Of a DNA stretch of 64,000 nt, positions 27,721 through 37,695 are shown piece by piece. Below the pieces are notes generated by a model. That model did not search any database, was not told the DNA's origin, and saw only the letters and a list, made by a program, of their open reading frames with translations. Numbering within the stretch: position 1 is the stretch's first letter; each line of letters opens with the position of its first letter. This DNA comes from Saprospiraceae bacterium (GTDB lineage: Bacteria; Bacteroidota; Bacteroidia; Chitinophagales; Saprospiraceae), in contig JAHDGF010000002.1 in assembly GCA_020627785.1 (NCBI GenBank), positions 62,001 to 126,000 of the forward strand, read 5' to 3'. The position numbers were made by a program, and so were the translations under genes.

Positions 27721-28436
27721 TGAAGCATCTTTTAATTTGTCTTTCAATCTTATTTATAGGATGTAAGCAACCTAGTCCTATTAGCTCTATTTCTAAATCC
27801 GCGCTAGAAATTCACCCGGACAGATATAACGTGGCTTTTTTGATTATGGATGGAGTATATAATACAGAGTTAACTGCTCCATTCGATATATTTCAGCACA
27901 CCATTTTTAGAGATAGCATAAAGAGCATGAATACTTTTCTAATTGCAAAAAGTAAGGATGTGGTAACCTCCTTTGAAGGAATTAGAATCTTACCTGACTT
28001 CTCTTATAAAGAAAAATATCCTACCATTGATATTCTCGTAGTTCCAAGTGCTGAGCATCACCTTGATACCGATTTAGAAGATAAGGAGATGATAGAATTT
28101 ATTCAGAAGACCGACACACACGCAAAATACGTTACCTCTCATTGTGATGGCGCTTTTGTCTTGGCAAAAGCAGGATTGCTTGACAATTCAGTAAGCACAA
28201 CCTTCCCTTCTGATATTGATGCTTATAAAAAAATGTTTCCAGAATTGGACGTACGTCGAGATGTACTCTTTGTACATGATGATAAATATATTACTTCTGC
28301 GGGTGGTGCCAAATCATTTGAAGCTTCTTTATATTTAGCTGAGCTTCTCTATGGGCCAAAGATAGCTAGAAGATTAGCAAAGGGTCTAGTAATAGATTGG
28401 GATCTAAAAGAAGTGCCCCATCTAGTAATTGAGTAA
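27720..28436 (+). CDS. DJ-1/PfpI family lipoprotein
   Basis: A lipoprotein signal (LFIGC, Cys at 15) precedes a DJ-1/PfpI (class I glutamine amidotransferase-like) domain: NVAFLIMDGVYNTELTAPFDIF, and the nucleophile elbow SHCDGAFVLAKAG with the reactive cysteine. The fold is common in transcription-factor sensor domains and isonitrile hydratases; here it stands alone and is exported, which is less usual. It is coupled to rnr by a TAATG overlap. Confidence 0.84.
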   Translation: MKHLLICLSILFIGCKQPSPISSISKSALEIHPDRYNVAFLIMDGVYNTELTAPFDIFQHTIFRDSIKSMNTFLIAKSKDVVTSFEGIRILPDFSYKEKYPTIDILVVPSAEHHLDTDLEDKEMIEFIQKTDTHAKYVTSHCDGAFVLAKAGLLDNSVSTTFPSDIDAYKKMFPELDVRRDVLFVHDDKYITSAGGAKSFEASLYLAELLYGPKIARRLAKGLVIDWDLKEVPHLVIE

Positions 28437-28494
28437 GGTCAAGATTAAGCTGTTCTTTTAACAATTCTATATATTGCAATAAATAGAATAGAAT

Positions 28495-29901
28495 ATGTCC
28501 TTTCTTGCCTCTCCTTTCTTTACCAATGATGCCATTGTATTTGGTATTTTGATATTAATCCTTGCTGGGATATTTTATACCGAAAGCTTACAAAGCTCAG
28601 GCTGGAAAAAGTTTTACCGAATTGTACCCGGCTTATTATTATGTTATTTTATTCCTGCCTTATTCAATTGGCCTTTAAATTTAATCGCTCCGCATTGGTT
28701 TGAACCTCAAGGTTTAAATGATCTGCTGGCTAATTATAATTTGACAATGCCCTCAGGTTTATCCTATGATCAAATCGTTGAGTATTTAAAAAACAATAAT
28801 GTACCGAAAGAAGAATTCAGTTCGCTGCAAGGTCACTCAAGATTGTATTTTGTGGCTTCAAGATTTCTACTGCCTGCCAGTCTAATTCTTTTCTGTCTAA
28901 GCATAGATCTGAAAGCTTTGATCAATTTAGGTCCTAAAGCTTTGATTATGTTTTTCACGGCTTCGTTGGGAATTATTATCGGTGGACCAATTGCACTATT
29001 AGTGATCTCTGGCATCGCACCTAATCTTATCGGAGGAGTTACGCCAGATGAATTGTGGCGAGGCTTAAGTACCGTAGCGGGAAGTTGGATTGGAGGAGGA
29101 GCTAATCAAACAGCCATGAAAGAAATTTATGAAGTGGCCGATAATTTATTTGGGACTATGATTGTCGTTGATGTTGTTGTAGCGAATATTTGGATGGGAT
29201 TTCTTTTATATGGGGCAAGCATTTCAGATAAATTAGACAAACGACTAAAGGCTGATAACTCGGCTATAGGAAGACTAAAAGATTCCGTTGCTGAATATAG
29301 AGCAAGTGTATCAAGAATGCCTGATAAAACCTCCCTTTTTCTTTTACTAGCAATTGCTTTTGGTGGTGTAGCCTTTTCACATTGGGGAAGTGATGTCATG
29401 GTTCCATTGATGAAAAAGTTTGAACCTACATTGAGAAACTTACGAATGGATAGTCTAATGTCTCCTTTCTTCTGGTTGATCGTATTTTCAACCACGATTG
29501 GTCTTGTAGCTAGTTTTACAAGAGCGAGAAAATTGGAGGGAATTGGTGCCTCGAGATGGGGAAGTATATTCATCTATATTTTGGTCGCAACCATTGGGAT
29601 GAAAATGAACTTAGGAGAAGTTCTAGATAATCTTGGTCTTTTTGCCGTCGGGCTCTTATGGATGGGTGTTCATGTTACGCTTTTACTTTTCGTCGCGTGG
29701 CTTATAAAAGCTCCTTTCTTTTATGTTGCGGTAGGTAGTCAAGCAAACGTTGGTGGAGCTGCATCAGCTCCGATCGTCGCTTCCGCCTTTGACGCTGCTT
29801 TAGCACCTGTAGGAGTACTAATGGCAGTACTAGGATATGCTCTCGGTACATATGGGGCAATTATTTGTGCTCAATTAATGCAATTAGTCGCTTCAGGCTA
29901 A
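28495..29901 (+). CDS. DUF819 family integral membrane protein
   Basis: About eleven to twelve membrane helices with the DUF819 hallmarks GSWIGGGANQTAM near residue 200 and the second half containing GSQANVGGAASAPIVA near 415. The two glycine-rich re-entrant segments suggest a transporter of the cation/carboxylate symporter type; the substrate is unknown. The gene has its own 58-bp leader. Confidence 0.88.
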   Translation: MSFLASPFFTNDAIVFGILILILAGIFYTESLQSSGWKKFYRIVPGLLLCYFIPALFNWPLNLIAPHWFEPQGLNDLLANYNLTMPSGLSYDQIVEYLKNNNVPKEEFSSLQGHSRLYFVASRFLLPASLILFCLSIDLKALINLGPKALIMFFTASLGIIIGGPIALLVISGIAPNLIGGVTPDELWRGLSTVAGSWIGGGANQTAMKEIYEVADNLFGTMIVVDVVVANIWMGFLLYGASISDKLDKRLKADNSAIGRLKDSVAEYRASVSRMPDKTSLFLLLAIAFGGVAFSHWGSDVMVPLMKKFEPTLRNLRMDSLMSPFFWLIVFSTTIGLVASFTRARKLEGIGASRWGSIFIYILVATIGMKMNLGEVLDNLGLFAVGLLWMGVHVTLLLFVAWLIKAPFFYVAVGSQANVGGAASAPIVASAFDAALAPVGVLMAVLGYALGTYGAIICAQLMQLVASG

Positions 29902-29997
29902 TAGCTTAAAAAGCCTAAATACTATTACTCATCAACGGAACTAATTGATAATCAAAGGGTTTATATAGGAATCTAGAGGAAAGTAAGGTAATTTTTT

Positions 29998-30005
29998 TAT
30001 CTTTG
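29998..30005 (+). promoter_or_regulatory. -7 promoter element before the GT5-like gene
   Basis: TATCTTTG, a TAnnTTTG match, 33 nt before the ATG at 30038. Confidence 0.6.
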
Positions 30006-30037
30006 CAATCCTTTTGAAACCGTATTAAACGTTGTTT

Positions 30038-30844
30038 ATGAGCAAGCAGAGAATTCTCTTTGTCACACAAGAAATGAATCCATATACGACGATTTCTTCC
30101 ATTTCTGAGAAAATTAGAGCCCTGGCTCCACATGTTCAAGGAGGTGATATAGAGATCAGAGTATTGATGCCTAAGTATGGAGTGATCAATGAGAGGAGAC
30201 ATAGACTACATGAGGTAGTCCGGCTTTCAGGAATGAATATTATTGTAGATGATGATGACTTTCCATTAATTATCAAGGTTGCTTCCCTACCAGGAGCAAG
30301 ATTACAGGTATATTTTCTTGATAATGAAGAATTTTTCAAGAGAAAATTCATTTTCAATGATAAAGAAGAGAAGCCATTTGATGACAATCACGAAAGAATG
30401 GTGTTTTTCTGTAAAGGTGTTATCGAAACTGTTAAGAAATTCGGTTGGTCGCCTGACTTAGTTCATTGCAGTGGATGGTTTACCTCTTTGGTCCCATTAT
30501 ACCTTAAGAAAGTATATAATCATGACCCCGTTTTTGAAAACTCAAAAGTTGTTTATTCGGTCTTTGATGAAGATTATGCTCAGCACTTCAATCCTAGATT
30601 CTGCGAAATTGCAGCGATCAATGATCTTGAGGAATCTGACTTAGACGCCTATAAAAATGGAGATCAAATCACATTAAATGCAGGTGCGCTTGCTTATGCT
30701 GATGCAGCAATTTTAGATAGTGATAAAGTCAATGATGCGGAAATAAGTGCTTTTAAAGACTTTGATAAGCCAAAATTAGAATATTTCGTCGACGATGAAT
30801 ATAAAAAGGAAAGTCTTGCGTTCTTTAAAGAGTTGTTGACATAG
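30038..30844 (+). CDS. Glycogen/starch synthase-like protein, GT5 N-terminal half only
   Basis: The ATG at 30038 (MSKQRILFVTQEMNPY) is preferred over a TTG 6 nt upstream. The protein matches the N-terminal Rossmann half of GT5 synthases: FVTQEMNPYTTISSISEKI, then PKYGVINERRHRLHEV, and DLVHCSGWFTSLVPLYL. At 268 residues it lacks the nucleotide-sugar-binding second half of the usual 480-residue enzyme. Bacteroidota commonly carry this short form next to DUF4270 and glmS genes, as here. Catalytic synthase activity is doubtful; a regulatory or scaffold role is possible. Confidence 0.85.
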   Translation: MSKQRILFVTQEMNPYTTISSISEKIRALAPHVQGGDIEIRVLMPKYGVINERRHRLHEVVRLSGMNIIVDDDDFPLIIKVASLPGARLQVYFLDNEEFFKRKFIFNDKEEKPFDDNHERMVFFCKGVIETVKKFGWSPDLVHCSGWFTSLVPLYLKKVYNHDPVFENSKVVYSVFDEDYAQHFNPRFCEIAAINDLEESDLDAYKNGDQITLNAGALAYADAAILDSDKVNDAEISAFKDFDKPKLEYFVDDEYKKESLAFFKELLT

Positions 30845-30855
30845 AAATTCAGTGA

Positions 30856-32247
30856 ATGAAAAATCTTTTGTATGCACTTGCACTATCATTAATTACGATT
30901 AGTGCTTGTTCAGATCCTAGCTCCATAGGAGCTTCTATTCTTGGAAGTGAAGAACTCTCTTTAGATTTTACCGATCAGATAGACCTTGATTGCAAAACAG
31001 TTTTAGGTGACTCCCTTAGAATCACTTCGGCGGTTATTAGTTCAATAGGGATGTTGGACGAGCCAATTTTCGGACCAACAGAAAATCTACTTTATCTATC
31101 TACATCCATAGGTGCTTCTAATCCTGATTTTTCAGACGCAGTTTTAGATTCAATCGTAATGACCATTCCATATGATATCTTAGCAGAAGGTAGAACGACT
31201 ACAGCAAAGTATGGTGATTCGACAGCTGTTCATCACATTGAATTATTTCAATTGGATGAAAACATATTTACATCGGTTGAAGAATTGACCATTGATTCAA
31301 TATTCACAACCACATCTTTTGCTTTCGATGAAGCTAATTTAGTAGGTGAAAGAACCCTTGTACCTAACTATGTAGATTCTGTTTTTGTGAAAGGACATAA
31401 TACAGTTCGTTCCGATGATACTCCTTTTCCAGATAGTCTTGTAGGTACAAGCCCTGAATTGAGAATAAGATTAGATAACTCATTTGGTGATCCGTTTTTT
31501 GCGGATCCAGAAAATATTGCCAGTGATTCCATATACCAAGATATCGCCAAAGGTTTCTTGTTAAGAACAACCCCATCAACGAGTAGTATGATCGGGTTAA
31601 ATTTTCAAGAACCGAGTAGATATGAAATTCTATATTACTATACTAAAACCGACGATAACCGAAGAATATATAGCTTCGATATTGCTGGATTTACATCATT
31701 ACAAGTTACCCACGATTATGAGACATCAGGTTCTGCAGTTGCTGCAGCACTAGCCGATGGTTCAGTGAATCAAGATTATCTATTTATAGAATCGTATGAT
31801 GGTGCTAACATTGAAGTAGACTTACAGGATGTAATCCAATATGATGGGAAGGTGATTAATGCTGCCATCTTAGAGTTTACAGTTGCGGAAGTGCCTGACT
31901 ATGATATAGAAATGTTTGAACTACCAGAACTGATTGTTGCCAATTATATCAATGAAGAAGGTGTAATGCAAGAAATATCAGATGTTGCTTCTGTAACGGA
32001 AAGTATAACTAACCTTGCAAATGCTTACGGTGGAATAGAAATTATTGATGAGATCACTGGTGAAATTACATATAGAATGAACATAACAAATCATGTCATT
32101 CAATTATTAAGAGGAGACTTAGGCAACAATTATAAAATTTACCTTAGCAATCGCTTTAAAAGCGGATCCCCAAGAAGAGTAGTTTTCAATGGTAATGACA
32201 CCAATGGACCTGCTCCTAAATTAAACCTAGTAGTTACTGAACCTTAA
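30856..32247 (+). CDS. DUF4270 family lipoprotein
   Basis: Lipobox ISAC at residues 15-18, followed by the DUF4270 pattern of long beta strands. It is a surface or periplasmic lipoprotein of unknown role found across Bacteroidota between the GT5-like gene and glmS. It starts 11 nt after the upstream stop, so this is one operon. Confidence 0.87.
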   Translation: MKNLLYALALSLITISACSDPSSIGASILGSEELSLDFTDQIDLDCKTVLGDSLRITSAVISSIGMLDEPIFGPTENLLYLSTSIGASNPDFSDAVLDSIVMTIPYDILAEGRTTTAKYGDSTAVHHIELFQLDENIFTSVEELTIDSIFTTTSFAFDEANLVGERTLVPNYVDSVFVKGHNTVRSDDTPFPDSLVGTSPELRIRLDNSFGDPFFADPENIASDSIYQDIAKGFLLRTTPSTSSMIGLNFQEPSRYEILYYYTKTDDNRRIYSFDIAGFTSLQVTHDYETSGSAVAAALADGSVNQDYLFIESYDGANIEVDLQDVIQYDGKVINAAILEFTVAEVPDYDIEMFELPELIVANYINEEGVMQEISDVASVTESITNLANAYGGIEIIDEITGEITYRMNITNHVIQLLRGDLGNNYKIYLSNRFKSGSPRRVVFNGNDTNGPAPKLNLVVTEP

Positions 32248-32256
32248 TGAAATAGT

Positions 32257-34101
32257 ATGTGTGGTATCGTTGCGTATATTGGTGAAAAGTCCGCCTATCC
32301 GATAATTATTGAGGGCCTAAAAAAAATGGAGTATCGTGGATACGATAGTGCAGGAATCGCCTTATTAAATGGAAGCATAGAAGTTTTTAAAAAGAAAGGT
32401 AAAGTCCACGATCTTGAAAAATTCATTGCTGAAGAAGAAAGCAAATTAGACGGAACCTCTGGAATGGGGCATACGAGATGGGCAACACATGGAGCTCCAA
32501 ATGATATAAATGCCCATCCTCATACCTCTGGAAATGGTGAAATAGTTTTAATACATAATGGTATTATTGAAAACTATTCTACCCTTAAAAATGCACTCCT
32601 AGATCTTGGTCACACTTTTGAAAGTGAGACCGATACAGAAGTACTTGTGCATCTAATAGAAGAAATTCAAAAGCAATATGAACTTCCGATTGAAGCTGCA
32701 GTTAAAAAGTCGCTAGAAAAAGTAGTCGGTGCTTATGCCATTGTTGTAATGGATAAAAAAAATCCGGATCTTATCATTGGTGCAAGAAACTCAAGTCCTC
32801 TCGTTTTTGGTTTGGGAGAAAATGAATTCTTTTTAGCTTCTGATGCTAGCCCAATTATCAAATACACAAATAAGGTTATCTACTTAGAAGATGAAGATGT
32901 TATTACCATCCATAGAGACGGTAAATACAACATTACTAATCTTCAAAATAAAAGAACAAATCACGAGATAAAAGAACTAGATCTCAAACTTGAAGAACTA
33001 GAAAAAGGTGGTTACGACCACTTTATGTTGAAAGAAATATTTCAACAACCTGATACGATTCAGCAAAGTATGAATGGTAGAATCAATTCAGCAGAAGGAT
33101 GGGCAGTATTAGGCGGTATGTCTCAACACATCAAGAGAATATCAAAATCAAATAGAATTATATTAATGGCTTGCGGTACCTCATGGCACTCAGCGCTTAT
33201 TGGAGAATATTTATTTGAAGAGATTGCAAGAATACCCACTGAGGTCGAATATGCTTCTGAATTTAGATATAGAAATCCTATTGTAAAGGAAGATGATTTT
33301 ATTATTGCCTTATCTCAATCCGGTGAGACTGCAGATACACTTGCAGCAATAGAAATTGCGAAGGAAAAAGATGCATTCGTTTATGGCATCGTTAATGTTG
33401 TTGGTTCATCAATTGCAAGATTAACAGATTCCGGATCATACATACACGCAGGTCCTGAAATTGGTGTTGCATCAACAAAAGCCTTCACTGGTCAAGTAAG
33501 TATACTTACATTAATGGCACTTTACCTAGGCCACGAAAGAGGTAAAATCTCAGAAGGTGAATACAGAGAGCTATTAGCCGAACTAGAAGTAATACCAAGT
33601 AAGGTCAAAAGAATCTTAGAATTAGATGATCAAATAAAGTACATCGCGGGTGAGATTAAAAATGCATCAAATGCACTTTATTTAGGTAGAGGATATAACT
33701 TCCCTGTCGCATTAGAAGGCGCTCTTAAGCTAAAAGAAATATCATACATTCATGCAGAGGGTTACCCTGCCGCTGAAATGAAGCATGGACCAATTGCATT
33801 GATAGATATGTATATGCCTGTCATTGTAATTGCAACCAATCAAAGTGCACACGAGAAAATTGCTAGCAATATTCAAGAGGTCAAAGCTAGAAAAGGTATT
33901 GTTATTGCAATCATAACTGAAGAAGACACAAAAATCAGAGAGATGGCAGACTTCTTCATTGAAATACCATCAACCAAAGAACCATTAACCCCTTTACTAT
34001 CTGTCATTCCACTTCAGTTACTTGCCTACCACATTGCCCTTATGAGAGGATGCGATGTAGATCAGCCAAGGAATCTTGCCAAGTCAGTAACTGTAGAATA
34101 A
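32257..34101 (+). CDS. glmS: Glutamine--fructose-6-phosphate aminotransferase (isomerizing)
   Basis: The 614-residue enzyme begins MCGIVAYIG, with Cys2 as the glutaminase nucleophile once Met is removed; THGAPNDINAHPH and YRGYDSAG belong to the same domain. Two SIS domains follow (ACGTSWHSALIG, ALSQSGETADTLAAIE) and the end DQPRNLAKSVTVE is the conserved tail. It makes glucosamine-6-phosphate for peptidoglycan and lipopolysaccharide. Confidence 0.97.
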   Translation: MCGIVAYIGEKSAYPIIIEGLKKMEYRGYDSAGIALLNGSIEVFKKKGKVHDLEKFIAEEESKLDGTSGMGHTRWATHGAPNDINAHPHTSGNGEIVLIHNGIIENYSTLKNALLDLGHTFESETDTEVLVHLIEEIQKQYELPIEAAVKKSLEKVVGAYAIVVMDKKNPDLIIGARNSSPLVFGLGENEFFLASDASPIIKYTNKVIYLEDEDVITIHRDGKYNITNLQNKRTNHEIKELDLKLEELEKGGYDHFMLKEIFQQPDTIQQSMNGRINSAEGWAVLGGMSQHIKRISKSNRIILMACGTSWHSALIGEYLFEEIARIPTEVEYASEFRYRNPIVKEDDFIIALSQSGETADTLAAIEIAKEKDAFVYGIVNVVGSSIARLTDSGSYIHAGPEIGVASTKAFTGQVSILTLMALYLGHERGKISEGEYRELLAELEVIPSKVKRILELDDQIKYIAGEIKNASNALYLGRGYNFPVALEGALKLKEISYIHAEGYPAAEMKHGPIALIDMYMPVIVIATNQSAHEKIASNIQEVKARKGIVIAIITEEDTKIREMADFFIEIPSTKEPLTPLLSVIPLQLLAYHIALMRGCDVDQPRNLAKSVTVE

Positions 34102-34129
34102 TTAAGTAACTTTATAGAAATTTACGCTC

Positions 34130-34795
34130 ATGAGAACGTTGACATATAACACAGAACAGGAAGAATTAATCATCCCAGAATATGGGAGAAATCTTCAGCA
34201 AATGATTCAATTTGCTAAGACCATTGAAGATGATACAGAGAGACAAAATTTTGCGGAGTATATCGTTGACCTCATGTTGCAGATGGCAACTAGCTCAAGA
34301 AACAACAATGAGTTTAGAGATAAAATGTGGCTGCACTTTTTTAAAATTGCAAATTATGACATCAAGGTAATGCCGCCGAATGGAGAGATTCCTAAGAGTG
34401 AAGAAAGTCAGCTAACACCCGATCAAGTAACCTACCCAATAAACAATTCTTCTTACAGACATTATGGTCAATTTGTACAAAAGCTCATTGAAAAGGCCAT
34501 TGAAATGGAAGAAGGTCCTAAAAAAGAGGAGTTTAAAAATGTGATTGGTTCTTACATGAAGTTGGCTTACAAAAACTGGAGCAGAGAGCATTATGTAAAT
34601 GATGAAGTTATCAAAGGCGAGTTAAAAAACATGAGCAAAGGCAAACTAATCATCGCTGATGATATTGTCCTCAACAAAATTAAAGCTGCCAATAAAGCTC
34701 CGAGTAATAATAGTAGATACAGTTCTTCAAGAGGCGGATCGAAAAGAAATCATAAGAACAATAGAAAAAATAATAACTACAAAAAAAGAAGGTAG
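34130..34795 (+). CDS. DUF4290 domain protein
   Basis: Residues 1-185 match DUF4290: the opening LTYNTEQEELIIPEYGRNLQ and YRHYGQFVQKLIEKAI. The last 30 residues are Arg/Lys/Asn/Ser-rich (GGSKRNHKNNRKNN), a likely nucleic-acid-binding tail. Function is unknown. It follows glmS by 28 nt and its stop abuts that of gldH with no gap. Confidence 0.87.
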   Translation: MRTLTYNTEQEELIIPEYGRNLQQMIQFAKTIEDDTERQNFAEYIVDLMLQMATSSRNNNEFRDKMWLHFFKIANYDIKVMPPNGEIPKSEESQLTPDQVTYPINNSSYRHYGQFVQKLIEKAIEMEEGPKKEEFKNVIGSYMKLAYKNWSREHYVNDEVIKGELKNMSKGKLIIADDIVLNKIKAANKAPSNNSRYSSSRGGSKRNHKNNRKNNNYKKRR

Positions 34796-35257
34796 TTATT
34801 CTGCATCAGCTTCATACAAGCTAAGCGTCAAGTTCTCTACTCCTTGCAAAGAGTCCATTCTAGAAAATTGTTCTATCTGAAAAGTATAAGAACCGGTAGT
34901 TTTGAACTTGAAGTCTTTCTGCAAGTTAAAGGATAAGGTACAAACCTCCCCGCTACATTTACCATTCCATATCCCCATTGAACTAGCAAGCTCTAAAGAC
35001 AAAGGAGATGACAATTCTTCGCCATCGGGAAATAAGGTGGTGATTTTCAAATATAAATTTTCAAAGCCAAAATCTTGTTGATGAGCTATAGTAGCCACAA
35101 GATCATACTTCTTTAAAGTATCTGAAATATCGATGGTTGTTTTTAATGCATCATCCGTCCAGGCTCCTTCAATATCAAGCGTTTTGGTATGAATGGCTGT
35201 AGGGCCACAACTTACCAATATTAGGATAGCGAATAATATGGCTACTAAATATTTCAA
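34796..35257 (-). CDS. gldH: Gliding motility lipoprotein GldH
   Basis: Lipobox LVSC at 14-17 and a beta-rich domain of 135 residues with the GldH pattern: W near 33, a [15 protein letters not shown] segment, a GIWNGKCSG turn, and a closing [18 protein letters not shown]. GldH is required with other Gld lipoproteins for gliding and T9SS function in Flavobacterium. It overlaps dnaJ by 4 nt. The name rests on recalled pattern rather than an alignment. Confidence 0.78.
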   Translation of the reverse strand: MKYLVAILFAILILVSCGPTAIHTKTLDIEGAWTDDALKTTIDISDTLKKYDLVATIAHQQDFGFENLYLKITTLFPDGEELSSPLSLELASSMGIWNGKCSGEVCTLSFNLQKDFKFKTTGSYTFQIEQFSRMDSLQGVENLTLSLYEADAE

Positions 35258-36408
35258 TCTGCAAAGTAATCTTTCATTCTTTCAAAAAATCCTTTCTCCC
35301 CTGTCCCAATTTGAGGTTGGAAGTTTTCCATGTCTCTCATACTTTCAAGCATTTTCTTTTCTTCAGATGAAAGTTTCTTAGGGGTCCAAATATTTATATT
35401 TATCAATTGATCGCCAGTTCCGTATGCTTGAACAGAAGGTAATCCTTTGTCTTTAAGTCTAAATATTTTACCCGCGGGAGTTCCTGCCGGTACTTTTATT
35501 TTCACTTTACCATCAAGGGTTGGTACTTCCACTTTGGTCCCTAGTGCGGCATCTGCAAAATTTAAAAACAAGTCGTAAATCACATTCTGACCATCTCGAG
35601 AAAATTTCTCGTGTGGCTTCTCTTCAATGACTATTAGAAGATCACCAGAAGGGCCTCCATTTTTACCCGCATTACCTTTAGCTCTCATAGATAATTGCAT
35701 ACCTTCTTGAACTCCTGCAGGAATTTCAATCTCTATTTCAGACTTATCCATTTGGCGTCCTTCACCCTTACATGTTTTACAAGTCGCTGTAATTTGTTTC
35801 CCAGAACCTGAACAAGATGGGCATGCCGTAGTTGTTTGCATTTGTCCTAGAAAAGTTGATCTAACCTGTCGCACGTATCCGCCACCTTCACAGGTCGAAC
35901 ATACTTTAACTGAAGTCGTATCTTTTGCACCCGAACCGTTACACGAAGTACAGGTGTTTTGCTTGTTTACTTTTACCTTCTTTGTTACACCGCTTTGGAT
36001 TTCCTCTAAAGTCAATCCTAGCTTAATCCGAATATTAGATCCTTTCTGTCCCCGAGATCTTGTACGTCCACTTGATCGTCCGCCAAAGAAACTTTCAAAA
36101 GGACTTCCCCCATCGCCAAAAATATCACCAAACTGACTGAAGATATCATCCATATTCATACCTCCCGAAAATCCTCCGCTATTACCACCGACTCCAGCAT
36201 GGCCATATCTATCGTATCGAGCTTTCTTGTCTTCGTCACTTAAAACCTCATAGGCTTCCGCAGCTTCTTTAAATTTATCCTCGGCCTCTTTATTGTCTGG
36301 ATTCTTATCGGGGTGATATTTCATCGCCACCTTCCGGTATGCTTTTTTAATGGTGGTCTTATCAGCACCTTTATCAACTCCTAATATTTCGTAATAATCT
36401 CTTGGCAT
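35254..36408 (-). CDS. dnaJ: Chaperone DnaJ
   Basis: J domain with HPD at 33-35 in KYHPDKNPD, a Gly/Phe-rich region ([10 protein letters not shown]), four CxxCxGxG-type zinc repeats ([32 protein letters not shown]) and the two C-terminal peptide-binding domains. It delivers substrates to DnaK. It follows grpE by 6 nt, so the two heat-shock cochaperones form an operon with gldH. Confidence 0.97.
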   Translation of the reverse strand: MPRDYYEILGVDKGADKTTIKKAYRKVAMKYHPDKNPDNKEAEDKFKEAAEAYEVLSDEDKKARYDRYGHAGVGGNSGGFSGGMNMDDIFSQFGDIFGDGGSPFESFFGGRSSGRTRSRGQKGSNIRIKLGLTLEEIQSGVTKKVKVNKQNTCTSCNGSGAKDTTSVKVCSTCEGGGYVRQVRSTFLGQMQTTTACPSCSGSGKQITATCKTCKGEGRQMDKSEIEIEIPAGVQEGMQLSMRAKGNAGKNGGPSGDLLIVIEEKPHEKFSRDGQNVIYDLFLNFADAALGTKVEVPTLDGKVKIKVPAGTPAGKIFRLKDKGLPSVQAYGTGDQLININIWTPKKLSSEEKKMLESMRDMENFQPQIGTGEKGFFERMKDYFAD

Positions 36409-36414
36409 AATTTG

Positions 36415-36972
36415 CTATTTACCAACTACTACCTTGGCGTGACGAATAATTTTATCATTCAAATAATATCCTTTTGTTACCGTATCTATCACCGATCCTT
36501 TTTGGTCTTCTGAAGGAGCTGGGATTTCCGTAATTGCTTCATGCAATTCAGGGTCAAATATCTCACCAGTACTCTCCATCGGCGATAACCCTGCATTATC
36601 TAAAATGCTATATAACTTATGGTAAACCAATGTCACTCCCTCACTAAATTGTTCTACGCTATCATCATCTTCAGCACTAGATTTTGCTCTGTCAAAATCA
36701 TCTAAAACAGGTAGTAAGGATTCAATGGTTTTCCTTGCCGCAGTACTAAGCATTTCCATTTTCTCTTTCACTGTTCTTTTCTTATAATTCTCAAACTCAG
36801 CAAACAAACGAAGGTGCTTATCCTTTGCTTCTTCTATTTGGGTGTTCAGTGATTCTATCTCTGTTTTCAGCGAATCTAACTCAGTATTTTCTGCTGCTTC
36901 CTTTTTTTCTTTCGACTTTTTAGTCGCTTTCTTCTTAGCCTTTTCTGTCATTGTTTTAATCTTATTAATCAT
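36415..36972 (-). CDS. grpE: Nucleotide exchange factor GrpE
   Basis: A lysine/glutamate-rich N-terminus and long coiled coil (LKTEIESLNTQIEEAK) precede the GrpE motif FENYKKRTVKEK and the beta-domain end with HEAITEIP, GYYLNDKIIRHAKVVVGK. It drives ADP release from DnaK. The start could be the ATG at 36972 or the one 7 codons later (MTEKAKKK). Confidence 0.95.
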   Translation of the reverse strand: MINKIKTMTEKAKKKATKKSKEKKEAAENTELDSLKTEIESLNTQIEEAKDKHLRLFAEFENYKKRTVKEKMEMLSTAARKTIESLLPVLDDFDRAKSSAEDDDSVEQFSEGVTLVYHKLYSILDNAGLSPMESTGEIFDPELHEAITEIPAPSEDQKGSVIDTVTKGYYLNDKIIRHAKVVVGK

Positions 36973-37045
36973 CCCTTATTTATTATCAATAGTTCTGCCA
37001 TCTCTGATTTAATGGTCATAATGGCATATTTACCTTGATTCTATG

Positions 37046-37567
37046 TCAATTTAGCTTAGATTGAAGTCTTTCTCGCATTTTGTCATAGGATTCATTAACA
37101 CTTAAGATGTTCCCATCCGGTGCCAATAAATACTTAGTCGGTATCTCTCTAACTCCAAATTCTTTGGCAATATCTGACTTGAATCTATCGAGTAATACTA
37201 TGTGGTGATCCCAATATAAATTATCCTGTAAAATCGCTCGTTTACACATTTTCTCATTGGTTTCTATCGCTACAGAAACCACCTCAAAGCCTTTCGCGTC
37301 ATCAAAACTTTTTCCATTAAACTCTTGGTGCAATTTAACGATATTAGGATTATCCTGACGACAAGGACCACACCAAGATCCCCAGAAATCTAACAGCACG
37401 TAACTTCCCTTTAAGTCTGAAAGTTGAAACTGATTGCCGTTAAGTAATTGTGCTTCAAAGTTTGGAATATCCTCACCATCACTGAACTTGGGTGCCTGGT
37501 ATATAAATTTATAAAACAATAAACCCAAGATTAATAGTACCGATACGATATTGAGTAATTTTTTCAT
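37046..37567 (-). CDS. TlpA-like thiol-disulfide oxidoreductase
   Basis: An N-terminal membrane anchor or signal (residues 4-22) is followed by a TlpA/ResA-type thioredoxin domain with WGSWCGPCR and the cis-proline segment REIPTKYLL. It acts outside the inner membrane in cysteine reduction, for instance in cytochrome maturation. The 73-nt gap to grpE, downstream on the same strand, suggests it may be transcribed with the chaperone genes. Confidence 0.9.
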   Translation of the reverse strand: MKKLLNIVSVLLILGLLFYKFIYQAPKFSDGEDIPNFEAQLLNGNQFQLSDLKGSYVLLDFWGSWCGPCRQDNPNIVKLHQEFNGKSFDDAKGFEVVSVAIETNEKMCKRAILQDNLYWDHHIVLLDRFKSDIAKEFGVREIPTKYLLAPDGNILSVNESYDKMRERLQSKLN

Positions 37568-37616
37568 TGTTTAATGTCTTTATGATATAACTATTTCCTT
37601 TCGATATGGTTCCTTC

Positions 37617-37634
37617 ATTTGCGCTTACGCAAAT
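37617..37634. repeat. Dispersed motif CGCTTACGCAAAT, intergenic copy forming a hairpin
   Basis: ATTTGCG-CTTA-CGCAAAT is a perfect 7-bp inverted repeat. It contains one of ten copies of GCTTNCGCAAA in this window; the others are at 3595-3607, 17482-17493(-), 17613-17626(-), 18412-18424, 27061-27071, 45539-45551, 47056-47068(-), 53630-53642 and 57229-57240(-). This is the only intergenic one, between the divergent TlpA-like and VOC genes. Confidence 0.7.
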
Positions 37635-37695
37635 CTAATATCAGATAAAATAAAATTGACTTATCTTAAAGTAATGCACACCTAAAATATGTCTG

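Noticed and set aside
29127-29573. 148-codon minus-strand ORF opposite the DUF819 gene
   Set aside because: It lies wholly within a well-supported membrane-protein gene and shows no domain; it is a reading-frame shadow.
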